64,000 nt of DNA from Alloalcanivorax xenomutans (GCF_900217905.1 NZ_OBMO01000019.1:47380-111379); one strand, 5' to 3'. Shown: positions 8,969 to 19,136, counted from the stretch's first letter. A program made the numbers and translations. The notes: a model not told the origin generated them from the letters alone.

Positions 8969-11900
8969 CCGCGGGTCTCCTCGGACGGCTCGTTACGGTC
9001 GCCTTTGCCGTTCAACGGCACGCCGGACAGTTTACGAACCACCACGTAGAACAAAGGAATAAAGAAAATGGCCAGGGCGGTGGCGGTGAACATGCCGCCA
9101 AACACACTGGTACCGATGGCGTTTCGGGCGCCGGAGCCGGCACCGCTGCTCAGCATCAGTGGTGTCACCCCGAGCATGAACGCCATGGAGGTCATCAGGA
9201 TCGGACGCAGCCGCATGCGTGTGGCCTCCAGCGTGGCTTTCCACAACGAGTAGCCCTGGTCCTCCAGATCCTTGGCGAACTCGGCGATCAGAATCGCGTT
9301 CTTCGCCGATAGCCCGATGGTGGTGAGCAGACCAACCTGGAAGAAGACGTCATTTTCCAGGCCCCGGCCCAGCGAGAACAGGACCGCGCCGATCACACCC
9401 AGCGGCACCACCAGCATCACCGCGAACGGTATCGACCAGCTCTCATACAGGGCGGCGAGACACAGGAACACCACGATCAGTGACAGGGCATACAGCGCCG
9501 GCGCCTGGTTGCCGGACTGGCGTTCCTGGTAGGACAGTCCGGTCCATTCGTAGCCGAAGCCCTCCGGCAGATTCGCCGCCAGACCTTCCAGCGCGGTCAT
9601 GGCGTCACCGGTACTGAAGCCGGGGCTGGCGTTGCCCTGGATGTTCACCGAGGAGACACCATTGTAGCGTTGCAACTGTTGCGGACCGTATTGCCAGTCG
9701 CCGGTGGCGAAGCTGGAGAAGGGCACCATCTGGTTATCGCTGTTGCGCACGTACCAGGTGCCGATATCCTCCGGCAGCATGCGGTCTTCCGCGTCACCCT
9801 GGACGTAGACCCGCTTGATCCGTCCGCGATCGAGGAAGTCGTTGACGTAGGTGGAGCCCCAGGCCACCGACATGGTGTTATTGATGTCGGCGATGGAGAC
9901 GCCCATGGACTGCGCCTTCAGATGATCCACGTCGACCTTGTACTGCGGCGCGTCGGGCAGGCCGTTGTAACGCACCTGTACCATCGATGGATCCTGGTTG
10001 GCCTGACCAAGCAACTGGCCCATGGCCTGGTTGAGCGCGTCATGGCCGAGGCCGCCACGGTCCTGGAGCTGGAAGTTGAAACCGCTGGCCACCCCGAGAG
10101 CGGGGATTGACGGCGGGTTCAAGGCGAAAATGATCGCCTCGCGAATGCCACCAAAGTAACCCATGGCGCGGCCGATGATCTGGTCAATGCCATTGGTGCT
10201 GAGATCACGATCCTCCCAGTCCCGCAGACGGACGAACGCGATGCCCGAGTTCTGGCCACGACCGGCGAAGCTGAAGCCGGCCACGGTGAAGATGGATTGC
10301 ACCGCGTCCTTTTCTTCCTCCAGGAAGTAATGCTCCATTTTCTTCAGTACTTCGATGGTCTGCTCCTGGGTGGACCCGACCGGCAGCTGTACCTGCGCCA
10401 GCATGATGCCCTGGTCCTCTTCCGGCAGGAAGGCGGTGGGCAAGCGGGTGAAGGTGAACGCCAGCACCGCCACCACGGCCACATAGATCAACAGGTAGCG
10501 GCCACGGCGGCCGAGGATTTTCTCCACCTTGTTGTGATAGCCATGGCTGGCACGGTCGAAGTTACGGTTGAACCAGCCGAAGAAGCCTTTCTTGTCCTCA
10601 TGGGAGGCGTCCTGCTGCTTGAGCATGCTGGCGCACAACGCCGGCGTCAGGATCAGTGCCACCAGTACCGACAACACCATGGCCGAAACGATGGTGATGG
10701 AGAACTGGCGATAGATGGCGCCGGTGGAACCGGGGAAGAACGCCATGGGAATGAACACCGCGGACAGCACCAGGGCGATACCAACCAGCGCGCCGGTGAT
10801 CTGGCCCATGGATTTGCGCGTGGCTTCACGGGGAGGCAAACCCTCTTCCGCCATCACCCGTTCCACGTTTTCCACCACCACGATGGCGTCGTCCACCAAC
10901 AGACCGATGGCCAGCACCATGCCGAACATGGTCAGAGTGTTGATCGAGAAGCCGAAGGCGAACAGCACCGCGAAGGTCCCCAGCAGCACCACCGGCACGG
11001 CGATGGTGGGGATCAGCGTGGCGCGGAAATTCTGCAGGAACAGGTACATCACCAGGAACACCAGCAGAATCCCTTCAAACAAGGTCTTCACCACCTCCAT
11101 GATGGAAATTTCCACGAACGGTGTGGTGTCGTAGGGGAAATCCATCTGCATGTCTTCGGGGAAGAACTGGCTCAGATCGTTGAGCGTGGACTTCACCCGT
11201 TCGGCGGTATCCAGGGCGTTGGCGCCGGTGGCCAGGTTGATCCCCAGGCCGGTGGCGGAGGTGCCGTTGTAGCGCCCGGTGATATCGTAGCTTTCCTTGC
11301 CGAACTCGATATTGGCGACATCCTTGAGGCGTACCTGGGAGCCGTCGTCGTTGACGCGCAGCAGAATCCGCCCGAACTCCTCGGGGGTTTGCAGCAAGGT
11401 CTGCACGATGATGGAGGCACTCAACTGCTGGCCTTCCACCGCCGGGTTACCGCCGATCTGACCGCCGGTGATCTGGTTGTTCTGTACCGTGATCGCCTGG
11501 GTGACATCCCCCGCGGTCAGGCCGAACTCGGTCATCTTCTGGGAGTCGAGCCAGACGCGCATGGCGTATTGGGTACCGAACAACTGGGTGGTACCGACGC
11601 CCTGCACCCGGCTGATCGGATCCTGGATGTTGGCCGCCACATAGTCGGCGAGGGCGGCGTTATCCAGTTCACCGGATTTGGAATTGAACGCCACCACCAT
11701 CAGGAAGGTGTCGGAGGACTTGCTCACCTGCACCCCCTGCTGCTGCACCACCTGGGGCAGGCGCGGGGTGGCCAGTTGCAGTTTGTTCTGCACCTGGACC
11801 TGGGCGATATCCGGGTCGGTACCGGCGGCGAAGGTCAGGATGATCTGCGCGTTGCCGGAGGAATCACTGGTGGAGGACATGTACAGCAGGTTATCGATAC

Positions 11901-12111
11901 CGTTCATCTGCTGCTCGATGACCTGCGTCACCGAATCTTCCACGGCTTTCGCCGAGGCCCCGGGGTAGGTGGCCTCGATGGTGACTTCCGGCGGTGCCAC
12001 GGTGGGGTACTGTTCCACCGGCAAAGTATTGATCGCCAGGGCGCCCGCCATCATCAGAACGATGGCGATCACCCAGGCGAAAATGGGTCGATCAATAAAG
12101 AAGTTGGCCAT
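8965..12111 (-). CDS. RND multidrug efflux inner-membrane pump (HAE1, AcrB/MexB type)
   Basis: 1048 residues, full length for AcrB/MexB. It starts [17 protein letters not shown], the family's usual N-terminus. The proton-relay aspartates are in [18 protein letters not shown], and the large periplasmic porter loops and twelve membrane segments are in the expected places. It exports amphiphilic drugs, solvents or fatty-acid-like compounds using the proton gradient. It lies 12 bases after the membrane fusion protein gene and overlaps the outer channel gene, so the three form one operon. Confidence 0.95.
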   Translation of the reverse strand: MANFFIDRPIFAWVIAIVLMMAGALAINTLPVEQYPTVAPPEVTIEATYPGASAKAVEDSVTQVIEQQMNGIDNLLYMSSTSDSSGNAQIILTFAAGTDPDIAQVQVQNKLQLATPRLPQVVQQQGVQVSKSSDTFLMVVAFNSKSGELDNAALADYVAANIQDPISRVQGVGTTQLFGTQYAMRVWLDSQKMTEFGLTAGDVTQAITVQNNQITGGQIGGNPAVEGQQLSASIIVQTLLQTPEEFGRILLRVNDDGSQVRLKDVANIEFGKESYDITGRYNGTSATGLGINLATGANALDTAERVKSTLNDLSQFFPEDMQMDFPYDTTPFVEISIMEVVKTLFEGILLVFLVMYLFLQNFRATLIPTIAVPVVLLGTFAVLFAFGFSINTLTMFGMVLAIGLLVDDAIVVVENVERVMAEEGLPPREATRKSMGQITGALVGIALVLSAVFIPMAFFPGSTGAIYRQFSITIVSAMVLSVLVALILTPALCASMLKQQDASHEDKKGFFGWFNRNFDRASHGYHNKVEKILGRRGRYLLIYVAVVAVLAFTFTRLPTAFLPEEDQGIMLAQVQLPVGSTQEQTIEVLKKMEHYFLEEEKDAVQSIFTVAGFSFAGRGQNSGIAFVRLRDWEDRDLSTNGIDQIIGRAMGYFGGIREAIIFALNPPSIPALGVASGFNFQLQDRGGLGHDALNQAMGQLLGQANQDPSMVQVRYNGLPDAPQYKVDVDHLKAQSMGVSIADINNTMSVAWGSTYVNDFLDRGRIKRVYVQGDAEDRMLPEDIGTWYVRNSDNQMVPFSSFATGDWQYGPQQLQRYNGVSSVNIQGNASPGFSTGDAMTALEGLAANLPEGFGYEWTGLSYQERQSGNQAPALYALSLIVVFLCLAALYESWSIPFAVMLVVPLGVIGAVLFSLGRGLENDVFFQVGLLTTIGLSAKNAILIAEFAKDLEDQGYSLWKATLEATRMRLRPILMTSMAFMLGVTPLMLSSGAGSGARNAIGTSVFGGMFTATALAIFFIPLFYVVVRKLSGVPLNGKGDRNEPSEETRG

Positions 12112-12123
12112 GTTGCTCCCCGA

Positions 12124-13323
12124 TTACTCGGCGTTGGCGTTGTTCGGGCCGTTGTCCTGGGCCTGGGTTTGCTGCGCTTGCTGTTGTTGCGCCTCGACGT
12201 CCACACCTTCCACCGGCATTCCGGGGCCGATTTTCTGCAGGCCGTCGACGATCAGTTTGTCGCCGGCGGCGAGGCCGTCGCCGATCAACCAGCGGTTACC
12301 CACCGTGCGCACGGTTTCCACCTGACGTTTTTCCACCGTGTTGTTGTCGCCGATGACCAGGGCGCTGGCGGTGCCTTGCGGATCACGGGTGACCGCCTTC
12401 TGCGGTACCAGGATGGCGTTGTCGCGTTGTCCCTGGGGCAGTTTGGCGCGCACGAACAGACCGGGCAGCAGGTCGCCGTCGGGATTGGGGAACAGGGCGC
12501 GCAGGGTGATCGAGCCGGTGCTCTCATCCACGGCATATTCGGAGAACTGCAGCGTCCCGTTCTGGCCGTACTCGGTGCCGTCTTCCAGCACCAGCGTGAC
12601 GCGCGCCTTGTCCTCGCCGACCTGTTCCAACTGCCCGCTTTCCATGGCCACGCGCAGTTGGCGTAACTCTCGGGCGGATTGGGTGAGGTCCACATAGATC
12701 GGATCCAACTGGCGAATGGTGGCCAGCGCCTCGCTCTGGTTGGCGGTGACCAGGGCGCCGGCGGTGACGCTGGAGCGGCCGATACGTCCGGAAATCGGCG
12801 CCTTGACGCTGGCGTAGTCCAGGTTCAGGCGGGCGGTTTCCACCGCGGCCTGGGCGGCGGCGATCTGCGCCTTGTTGGTGGCCAGACTGGCCTGGGCGTT
12901 ATCGTATTCCTGACGGCTCACCGCGTTTGCTTCCACCAGTTTCTTATAGCGCTCGGCCAGCAACCGGTTGGACTCCAGGGTGGCGCGGGCGCTGGCCAGA
13001 TCCGCTTGGGCGCTGGCGAGTGCCGCCTTGAACTGGCGATCGTCGATGCGATAGAGCACCTGTCCGACCTCAACTTCGGCGCCTTCCTCGAACAGACGCT
13101 CCTTGATAATGCCGCTTACCTGAGGGCGGATCTCCGCCACCTCGTAGGGAGTGGTGCGGCCGGGCAGTTCGTTGACGACGGTGTAAGGTTCCGGTTTAAC
13201 CGTGATAAAACCCACCTGCGCCGCGCCGCCGGCACCTTGCTGCTGAGGCGTGTCGTTTCCGCAGGCGGTCAGGGCGAGGGCAAAAAAGAAAAGGACAGAA
13301 AAATGGACCGATCGTGCGCGCAT
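12124..13323 (-). CDS. RND efflux membrane fusion lipoprotein (AcrA/MexA type)
   Basis: 399 residues. Lipoprotein signal ending LALTAC with Cys21, then the lipoyl/barrel-sandwich halves (EIRPQVSGIIKERLFEEG and APISGRIGRSSVTAGALV) flanking a coiled-coil hairpin (about residues 95-165), and a Gln-rich C-terminal tail. It bridges pump and outer channel. First gene of the leftward operon; an AcrR-type operator lies about 100 bases upstream. Confidence 0.94.
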   Translation of the reverse strand: MRARSVHFSVLFFFALALTACGNDTPQQQGAGGAAQVGFITVKPEPYTVVNELPGRTTPYEVAEIRPQVSGIIKERLFEEGAEVEVGQVLYRIDDRQFKAALASAQADLASARATLESNRLLAERYKKLVEANAVSRQEYDNAQASLATNKAQIAAAQAAVETARLNLDYASVKAPISGRIGRSSVTAGALVTANQSEALATIRQLDPIYVDLTQSARELRQLRVAMESGQLEQVGEDKARVTLVLEDGTEYGQNGTLQFSEYAVDESTGSITLRALFPNPDGDLLPGLFVRAKLPQGQRDNAILVPQKAVTRDPQGTASALVIGDNNTVEKRQVETVRTVGNRWLIGDGLAAGDKLIVDGLQKIGPGMPVEGVDVEAQQQQAQQTQAQDNGPNNANAE

Positions 13324-13420
13324 AGAAACCTCGGTTTCCTATGAAAATCAATGAATTTTGGTTGCTTCCGTTACGGCGAGAAAGCGCGGATACCCGATAA
13401 TTGCACAAAAGCGAAAAGAG

Positions 13421-13448
13421 TATACATACATTCGTAGATGTATGTATA
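13421..13448. promoter_or_regulatory. AcrR-type operator in the divergent efflux/regulator region
   Basis: Perfect 11-bp inverted repeat TATACATACAT / ATGTATGTATA around a 6-base spacer (TCGTAG). The core TACATACATT...ATGTATGTA closely matches the E. coli AcrR operator upstream of acrA. It sits between the pump operon (left) and the TetR-family gene (right), and can control both. Confidence 0.85.
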
Positions 13449-13482
13449 GTTCTCCCTCCAGCGAGATCACAGGAGTCCGGCC

Positions 13483-14130
13483 ATGAGGCGCACCAAGGCG
13501 GAAGCTCAGGAGACCCGTGAGCAGATACTCGACGCGGCGGAGCGCGTCTTTCATGAAAAGGGCGTATCGAGGACCTCCTTGAATGACATCGCCGGCGCCG
13601 CGGGGTTCACTCGTGGTGCCATTTATTGGCACTTCAAAAACAAACATGATGTTTTTGCCGCCATGTTGGAGCGAAAGCGTTTGCCGCTCGAGGCTTTGGC
13701 GCAGCGGGCGGAGCACCCTGAAGAGAAGGATCCGCTGGGGCGTTTGCGGGAATTCCTGATCTACGTGCTCTGTGAAACCGTCCGTGATCCGAGCCGTCGG
13801 CGGGTATTGGAGATCATATTCCAAAAATGTGAATTTACTGTGGAAACTGATCCTCTGATGACCCGCCAGAAGGAATCCTTCCTGGAAGCCTCCAAATCCA
13901 TGCGAATCATCCTTGGCCGTGCCATTGAGCGCGGGCAACTGCCCGAAAGCCTGAACATCGAGCGTGCCGTGACCTTGCTGCATGTGCAAGTGTGCGGCCT
14001 TCTTTATGTCTGGTTGCTGGTGCCGGAGACCTTTGATCTCGAGCAGGAAGCGGCCCATCATGTGGACTGCTATCTGAATACACTGAAATTGTGCCCCTCC
14101 ATTTCCGGATGCCCGGATTCTCCTTCTTGA
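13483..14130 (+). CDS. TetR/AcrR-family repressor of the efflux pump
   Basis: 215 residues. The N-terminal helix-turn-helix spans about residues 11-57 (ILDAAERVFHEKGV, then TSLNDIAGAAGFTRGAIYWHF). The C-terminal ligand-binding part matches the AcrR/TtgR/MtrR length. It is encoded divergently from the membrane fusion gene, with a palindromic operator 35 bases before its ATG, so autoregulation and repression of the pump are likely. The inducer is not deducible. Confidence 0.9.
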   Translation: MRRTKAEAQETREQILDAAERVFHEKGVSRTSLNDIAGAAGFTRGAIYWHFKNKHDVFAAMLERKRLPLEALAQRAEHPEEKDPLGRLREFLIYVLCETVRDPSRRRVLEIIFQKCEFTVETDPLMTRQKESFLEASKSMRIILGRAIERGQLPESLNIERAVTLLHVQVCGLLYVWLLVPETFDLEQEAAHHVDCYLNTLKLCPSISGCPDSPS

Positions 14131-14142
14131 TTCTTCCTTCTG

Positions 14143-14196
14143 ATTTCGAAACGTGGTTCCGAAATAATTGACGCGATCAGGGGCGCATGTCACATT
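14143..14196 (+). promoter_or_regulatory. shared promoter element, copy 1 (before the SDR gene)
   Basis: ATTTCGAAAC-GTG-GTTCCGAAAT (14143-14165) is a near-perfect 23-base palindrome. It is followed by -35 TTGACG (14168-14173), a 17-base spacer and CACATT (14191-14196). The same layout recurs at 17086, 19090 and 24137. Confidence 0.65.
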
Positions 14197-14283
14197 CTGT
14201 GCCCTCCCGAAGGGACAGGTCCGTGAATCCCGGCCTGTGATTACGGTGCCCGCCGCTACCGCCAACGGAACAGGAGAATAACG

Positions 14284-15048
14284 ATGAGTAAACTGTTTGA
14301 TCTCACGGGAAAAGTCGCTCTGATCACCGGCTCCACCCGGGGTATCGGTAAAGCCATCGCCGAGGAAATGGCCCGCGCCGGCGCCAAGGTGGTGATCTCC
14401 AGCCGCAAGCCGGAGCCTTGCCATGAGGTGTGCGAGGCGATCAAGGCGGAAGGTCACGAGGCCATCGCCGTGCCCTGTAACGTGGGCCGCAAGGACGATT
14501 TGATGAACCTGGTGGATGAAACCCTGGCCGCCTTTGGCAAGATCGATATTCTGGTCTGTAACGCCGCCACCAATCCGGTTTACGGCCCTACCGCGGAAGT
14601 CAGCGACGAGGCCTGGGACAAGATTCTCGACACCAACGTCAAGGGCACTTTCTGGCTGTGCAACCGGGTGCTGCCGATCATGGCCGAGAACGGCGGTGGT
14701 AATGTGGTGATTATTTCCAGCATCGCCGGATTGCGCGGTAACGCCGTGATTGGCACCTACGGCGTCTCCAAGGCGGCGGAAGCGGCTCTGGCCCGTAACC
14801 TGGCGGTGGAGTGGGGACCAAAGAATATTCGTGTCAACGCCATTGCTCCGGGGCTGGTGCGCACCGATTTCGCCAAGGCTCTGGTGGAAGATCCGGTTCG
14901 CCGTCAGCGTGCCGAGGAGCGCACGCCGGTGCGTCGTATCGGCGATCCGGTGGATATCGCCGGGGTGGCGTTGTTCCTGTCCAGTGCCGGCAGTGCTTAC
15001 GTAACCGGCCAGACCATCGTGGCGGACGGTGGCGAGACCATTTGTTGA
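14284..15048 (+). CDS. SDR-family NAD(P)-dependent oxidoreductase
   Basis: 254 residues, classical short-chain dehydrogenase: GSTRGIG nucleotide motif at 17-23, NAATN near residue 94, catalytic Tyr159 and Lys163 in YGVSK, and ADGG near the C-terminus. It probably oxidises or reduces a hydroxyacyl-CoA or hydroxy acid. It is followed by an APH-type kinase gene 81 bases on. An SDR beside such a kinase is also seen in the levulinate (lva) pathway, where LvaD is an SDR; equivalence here is inferred. Ribosome site AGGAG lies before the ATG. Confidence 0.85.
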   Translation: MSKLFDLTGKVALITGSTRGIGKAIAEEMARAGAKVVISSRKPEPCHEVCEAIKAEGHEAIAVPCNVGRKDDLMNLVDETLAAFGKIDILVCNAATNPVYGPTAEVSDEAWDKILDTNVKGTFWLCNRVLPIMAENGGGNVVIISSIAGLRGNAVIGTYGVSKAAEAALARNLAVEWGPKNIRVNAIAPGLVRTDFAKALVEDPVRRQRAEERTPVRRIGDPVDIAGVALFLSSAGSAYVTGQTIVADGGETIC

Positions 15049-15129
15049 TGGCCGCGGGCGCGCCGCATTTGCTTTTGCGGACCGCGACCGGCGTTAGAGG
15101 CAAACGCTAAGCGATTTTTGAGGTTCCTT

Positions 15130-16188
15130 ATGGAAGGTCAACCGGAACTGGTGCCGGTCCTTGAGGCCCATCGTTTCGATGAATCCCGTCTGTCCCGGTA
15201 TCTGGATCAGGCCGGGCTGTTGGCAGGGGCGTTGCGGGTGCAACAGTTCCAGGGCGGACAGTCCAACCCCACCTATCTGCTGGAAAGTGGCGAGCGCCGC
15301 TACGTTCTGCGCAAGAAGCCGCCGGGTAAGGTGTTGCCCTCGGCGCATCAGGTGGACCGCGAATACCGGGTGATGAAGGCATTGGGCGAGCATAGCGACG
15401 TGCCGGTGCCGACCATGCGTGCTCTCTGCGAGGACGATGACGTCATTGGCACCAGCTTTTACGTCATGGATTTCGTGCCCGGACGGGTATTTTCCGAGCC
15501 GCTGCTGGAATGCCTGCCCACTGATCAGCAACGCCGTGCTGTCTATGAGGCCATGGTGGACACGCTGGCCAAGCTGCACAGCGTTGATTACAAGGCCGCT
15601 GGTTTGGAGGATTTTGGACGTCCTCAAGGGTATGTGGCACGCCAGGTGAAACGCTGGCGGGCTCAGTACGAGGCCTCGAAGACCGACGACCTGCCGGCCA
15701 TGGACAACCTGATCGACTGGCTCGAGGAGCACATTCCCGAGGACGACAGTGCCGCCATTGCTCACGGTGACTTCCGCATGGGCAATCTGCTGCTGGCGCC
15801 GGATCAGCCGAGGGTAGTGGCGGTGCTGGATTGGGAGCTGGCCACCATTGGTCATCCGCTGGCTGATCTGGCTTACTTCTGTCTGCCATATCATCTGCCC
15901 CACGGTATTCAAGGGGTACGCGGTCTGGACGGTCTGGATCTGAGCGAGCGCGGTATTCCCGATGAGCGTGCATTGCTGGAGCGTTACTGTCGCGGTTGTG
16001 GCCGCGATGGCATCAGCGACTGGCCGGTATTCCTGGCCTTCGCGCTGTTCCGCACCGCGGCGATCCTGCAGGGGGTTTATGCCCGGGCCCTGCAGGGCAA
16101 CGCCAGCAATCGTGACGCGTTGGAAGTCGGTAAGCGGGCCGGACTGATGGCCGAGCGCGGCTGGCAAATCGCCCGCATGCACCAATAG
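15130..16188 (+). CDS. APH-family phosphotransferase, LvaA / ACAD10-11 kinase-like
   Basis: 352 residues from the ATG at 15130, after TGAGG; an ATG at 15118 is in frame but has no site. It is an aminoglycoside-phosphotransferase-fold kinase. The ATP-anchoring lysine is in YVLRKKPPG, the catalytic loop is HGDFRMGN (His212, Asp214), and the metal-binding aspartate is in VLDWELATIG. This subgroup matches the kinase domain of human ACAD10/ACAD11 and LvaA of Pseudomonas putida, which phosphorylate 4-hydroxyacyl-CoA so that a dehydrogenase can remove the 4-hydroxyl. The neighbours (SDR, ligase, acyl-CoA dehydrogenases) fit; antibiotic resistance is unlikely. Substrate unproven. Confidence 0.85.
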   Translation: MEGQPELVPVLEAHRFDESRLSRYLDQAGLLAGALRVQQFQGGQSNPTYLLESGERRYVLRKKPPGKVLPSAHQVDREYRVMKALGEHSDVPVPTMRALCEDDDVIGTSFYVMDFVPGRVFSEPLLECLPTDQQRRAVYEAMVDTLAKLHSVDYKAAGLEDFGRPQGYVARQVKRWRAQYEASKTDDLPAMDNLIDWLEEHIPEDDSAAIAHGDFRMGNLLLAPDQPRVVAVLDWELATIGHPLADLAYFCLPYHLPHGIQGVRGLDGLDLSERGIPDERALLERYCRGCGRDGISDWPVFLAFALFRTAAILQGVYARALQGNASNRDALEVGKRAGLMAERGWQIARMHQ

Positions 16189-16281
16189 CCCGATCGGCGA
16201 GCGTCATCATCGCTTCACGCCGGCCGTACAACATTGGCGGCGCGGACGGTAAACAAGAATTCGGACAACACAGGAGCCACC

Positions 16282-17052
16282 ATGAAGCCCTTCCAACGTA
16301 TCCTTCTTACCAATGACGATGGCATCGACGCCCCCGGTCTGAAAGTGGCCGAGGCGATCGCCGCGGAACTGGCCGAGGAGGTCTGGGTGGTGGCGCCGGA
16401 GCATGATCAAAGCGGGGTGGGGCAGAGTATTTCGCTGCACAGTCCTTTGCGGGTATATCATCACGGTGAGCGCCGCTATGCGGTTTCCGGCACGCCGGCG
16501 GATTGTGTCCTGTTCGCCATGGCCGAATGGCTGGAGGAAACGCCGCCGGACCTGGTGCTGTCCGGGGTCAACTGCGGCGCCAATCTGAGTGACTCGGTGA
16601 TGTATTCCGGTACGGTTGGCGCGGTGCTGGCGGCGGCCCATCTGGGGCTGCCCGGCGTGGCCTTGAGCCAGGCGTTTCTGGATCGGGATGCCATTGATTA
16701 CACGCCAGTGAGCGAGCTGGCGGCGGAGCTGATCCGGCAATTGTGGGAACGTCATGCCGGGGATTGCTGTTGGAACATCAATTTTCCCGATCTGCCGCCG
16801 GCGGAGATCAAGGGTAATCGTATCACCCGCCAGGTTCCCGGCAGCATTCGCCGGGCCCGGTTGATGGCTGGCCGCGACGGCCGCAATCTGTCCTATCACT
16901 GGCTCTCCTTTGAGCGTGATCCGGATTCCATTGATCACCCGCAATCCGACGTGGTGGCACTGCGTGATGGTCGTGTGTCGGTGATGCCGCTGCGGCCGTC
17001 CCGCTGTGATGACGATCTGGCCGATGCATTGTGGGAAAAAGGGGAGTGGTAG
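16282..17052 (+). CDS. surE: SurE-family 5'/3'-nucleotidase (survival protein E)
   Basis: 256 residues from the ATG at 16282, following AGGAG. SurE signature: TNDDG at residues 10-14 (metal-binding aspartates), GTPADCV, and SGVNCGANLS. SurE enzymes are metal-dependent phosphatases of nucleoside monophosphates, some also hydrolysing polyphosphate or other phosphoesters. The usual neighbours (pcm, nlpD, rpoS) are absent. Instead it follows the acyl-CoA kinase gene in the same direction, 93 bases downstream. It may be a paralog recruited to this pathway. Confidence 0.9.
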   Translation: MKPFQRILLTNDDGIDAPGLKVAEAIAAELAEEVWVVAPEHDQSGVGQSISLHSPLRVYHHGERRYAVSGTPADCVLFAMAEWLEETPPDLVLSGVNCGANLSDSVMYSGTVGAVLAAAHLGLPGVALSQAFLDRDAIDYTPVSELAAELIRQLWERHAGDCCWNINFPDLPPAEIKGNRITRQVPGSIRRARLMAGRDGRNLSYHWLSFERDPDSIDHPQSDVVALRDGRVSVMPLRPSRCDDDLADALWEKGEW

Positions 17053-17085
17053 GCGGCCTGTCAGATCATTCACCACCGAAAATAT

Positions 17086-17136
17086 GAAACCATATTCCGA
17101 AATAGTATTGACGCCCCGCGGGGCGCGTGTCAGATT
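17086..17136 (+). promoter_or_regulatory. shared promoter element, copy 2 (before the acyl-CoA ligase)
   Basis: GAAACCATATTCCGAAATA (17086-17104), then -35 TTGACG (17108-17113), a 17-base spacer and CAGATT (17131-17136). From the -35 onward it is nearly identical to copy 1 (GGGGCGCrTGTCA). It lies in a 305-base gene-free stretch (17053-17357) in which I see nothing else beyond a GC-rich CCCCGCGGGG inside the spacer. Confidence 0.65.
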
Positions 17137-17357
17137 CTCCGGCTATTCCATTTGGCGGGCCGTGAAGTACGAAAGGGTCTCGACCGCCGAAGGTTAACGA
17201 CGTTTTCCGAAGCATTTCCGCCCCGGGCGGAAGTGGCGGTTTCGTCGTATCACCTGTTGCCTATGCAGCAACAACAAGCGGGTACCAGCCTCCATAACGC
17301 GGGCCCCAAGAAAAAAGTGGCCTTTGTCGCCACAGTCGAATCGTAGGGAGAGTTAGC

Positions 17358-19034
17358 ATGTTTGATCGGCATTTTGCCGTTTGGCCTGAAAACCTGCCGC
17401 ACCACCTGACCATTCCGGAAACCAGCCTTTGCACCAATCTTGATGTCTCCGCGCTGCGCTATCCGGAAAAACCGGCCATCATTTATTACGACCACACCAT
17501 CACCTACCGGGAACTGAAGCGCCAGGTCGACGCTCTGGCCGGCTACCTGCAAACATTGGGCGTGGACAAAGGTGACCGCGTCCTGCTGTACATGCAGAAC
17601 GCTCCTCAATTCATCATCGGTTACTACGCCATTCTGCGCGCCAACGCCATCGTCGTGCCGATCAACCCGATGAACCGCACGGCGGAACTGGAACACTACC
17701 TGGAAGATACCCAGGCAACGGTGACGCTGGCGGCGCAGGAGGTGTTCGCCAATATCGCGCCGCTGATCGGCACCCGGCAGCTGCGCCATGTCATCGTGGC
17801 GTCCTACAGCGACTATATTGATCCGCAAACCGATCTGGACCTTCCCGCGGAAGTGCGAGCACCGGCGCAGCCTTTGCAAACCGAAGGCGCCATCGCCTGG
17901 CGCGACGCCATCGACGCCGGCAAGACCCCCGGAGAATTGCTGGTGGGGCCGGATGACCTGGCGGTGTTCCCCTACAGCTCAGGGACCACTGGCGCTCCCA
18001 AAGGCTGCATGCATACCCACCGGTCGGTGATGGCCACCTGTGTGCATGGCGTGGCCTGGCGCTCTGGTGGCGGCAGTGAGGGAATCATCCTCTCCACCCT
18101 GCCGTACTTCCATGTCACCGGCATGCAGGGCGCCATGAACGCGCCCATCTACACCGGTGCCTGCATCGTGCTGATGACCCGCTGGGATCGCCGTACCGCG
18201 GCTACTCTTATTCAGCGTTATCAGGTCACCAGTTGGACCAACATCGTCACCATGGCCATCGATCTGCTATCCGATCCGGAGGTGGAATCCTTCGATCTGT
18301 CCAGCCTGCAGAACATCGGTGGCGGTGGCGCGGCCATGCCGGAAGCGGTCTCCGACAAGCTGTTCAAGCTTACCGGCCTGCGCTATATCGAGGGGTATGG
18401 CCTCTCCGAGACCATCGCCGCCACCCACATCAATCCCGCCGAGAAGCCGAAGAAACAGTGCCTTGGCATTCCGGTTTTCGACGTGGATTCCCGCGTCATC
18501 GACCAGGACACGGGCAAGGAGCTGGGCGTCGGGGAAGTGGGCGAGATCATTTCCCATGGTCCGCAGATTTTCCAGGGTTACTGGAACCGTCCGGAGGAAA
18601 CCGAGAAGGCCTTCATTGAACTGGATGGCAAGCGGTTCTTCCGTACCGGTGACATGGGGTACTACGACGAAGAAGGCTATTTCTTCATCGTTGACCGGGT
18701 GAAACGCATGATCAATGCGTCAGGCTTCAAGGTCTGGCCCGCCGAAGTGGAAAGTCTGATGTACCGACATCCCGCCATTCAGGAGTGCTGCATCATCTCC
18801 GCGCCGCACGAGCGCCGTGGCGAAACCGTGAAAGCTTGTGTGGTTTTGAGCGCCAAGGATAAAGATAACGTCAGCGAGGACGATATCATCACCTGGTGCA
18901 AGAATGAGATGGCCGCCTACAAAGTGCCGCAGATCGTCGAATTCCGTGATGAGCTGCCTCGTTCTCCCACCGGCAAGGTGATGTGGCGGGCGTTGCAAGA
19001 ACAGGAATGGGCGAAGAGCGAAAGCACTTCCTGA
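17358..19034 (+). CDS. AMP-forming acyl-CoA synthetase (fatty-acid/aryl-acid CoA ligase family)
   Basis: 558 residues, complete ANL-superfamily enzyme: P-loop YSSGTTGAPKGC, adenylate motif EGYGLSET, hinge RTGDMGYYDEEGYFFIVDRVKRMI and the C-terminal lysine in SPTGKVMWRAL. It activates a carboxylic acid with ATP and CoA. Sequence style is that of medium/long-chain FadD-like ligases, close to LvaE-type enzymes in context. Single-gene unit: own shared-type promoter upstream and a strong terminator downstream. Confidence 0.9.
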   Translation: MFDRHFAVWPENLPHHLTIPETSLCTNLDVSALRYPEKPAIIYYDHTITYRELKRQVDALAGYLQTLGVDKGDRVLLYMQNAPQFIIGYYAILRANAIVVPINPMNRTAELEHYLEDTQATVTLAAQEVFANIAPLIGTRQLRHVIVASYSDYIDPQTDLDLPAEVRAPAQPLQTEGAIAWRDAIDAGKTPGELLVGPDDLAVFPYSSGTTGAPKGCMHTHRSVMATCVHGVAWRSGGGSEGIILSTLPYFHVTGMQGAMNAPIYTGACIVLMTRWDRRTAATLIQRYQVTSWTNIVTMAIDLLSDPEVESFDLSSLQNIGGGGAAMPEAVSDKLFKLTGLRYIEGYGLSETIAATHINPAEKPKKQCLGIPVFDVDSRVIDQDTGKELGVGEVGEIISHGPQIFQGYWNRPEETEKAFIELDGKRFFRTGDMGYYDEEGYFFIVDRVKRMINASGFKVWPAEVESLMYRHPAIQECCIISAPHERRGETVKACVVLSAKDKDNVSEDDIITWCKNEMAAYKVPQIVEFRDELPRSPTGKVMWRALQEQEWAKSESTS

Positions 19035-19041
19035 TCCTTTG

Positions 19042-19081
19042 AGCAACGGCAATCCCGATGGTGGATTGCCGTTGCTGTTTT
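19042..19081 (+). terminator. terminator of the acyl-CoA ligase gene
   Basis: Perfect 14-bp stem (AGCAACGGCAATCC with GGATTGCCGTTGCT, 19042-19055 and 19063-19076), 7-base loop, then GTTTTC. Confidence 0.88.
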
Positions 19082-19089
19082 CGCACTGC

Positions 19090-19136
19090 GAAATACTATT
19101 CCGAATATTGACGCTTCGGTGAGGTGCTGTTAGCGT
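19090..19136 (+). promoter_or_regulatory. shared promoter element, copy 3 (before the ABC importer operon)
   Basis: GAAATACTATTCCGAATA (19090-19107) abuts -35 TTGACG (19108-19113), a 17-base spacer and TAGCGT (19131-19136). It is the copy with the shortest distance between TTCCG and the -35. Confidence 0.6.

Noticed and set aside
10297..12666. 789-codon open frame on the plus strand opposite the RND pump and fusion protein
   Set aside because: It is antisense to two clearly conserved genes. Its translation is His/Gln/Gly-rich low complexity, as expected for an antisense frame in GC-rich DNA.
13483..14130. The TetR gene as the regulator of the shared promoter regulon
   Set aside because: It is divergent from the efflux pump with a clear AcrR-type operator of unrelated sequence; nothing links it to the GAAAYnnnnWTTCCG motif except proximity.
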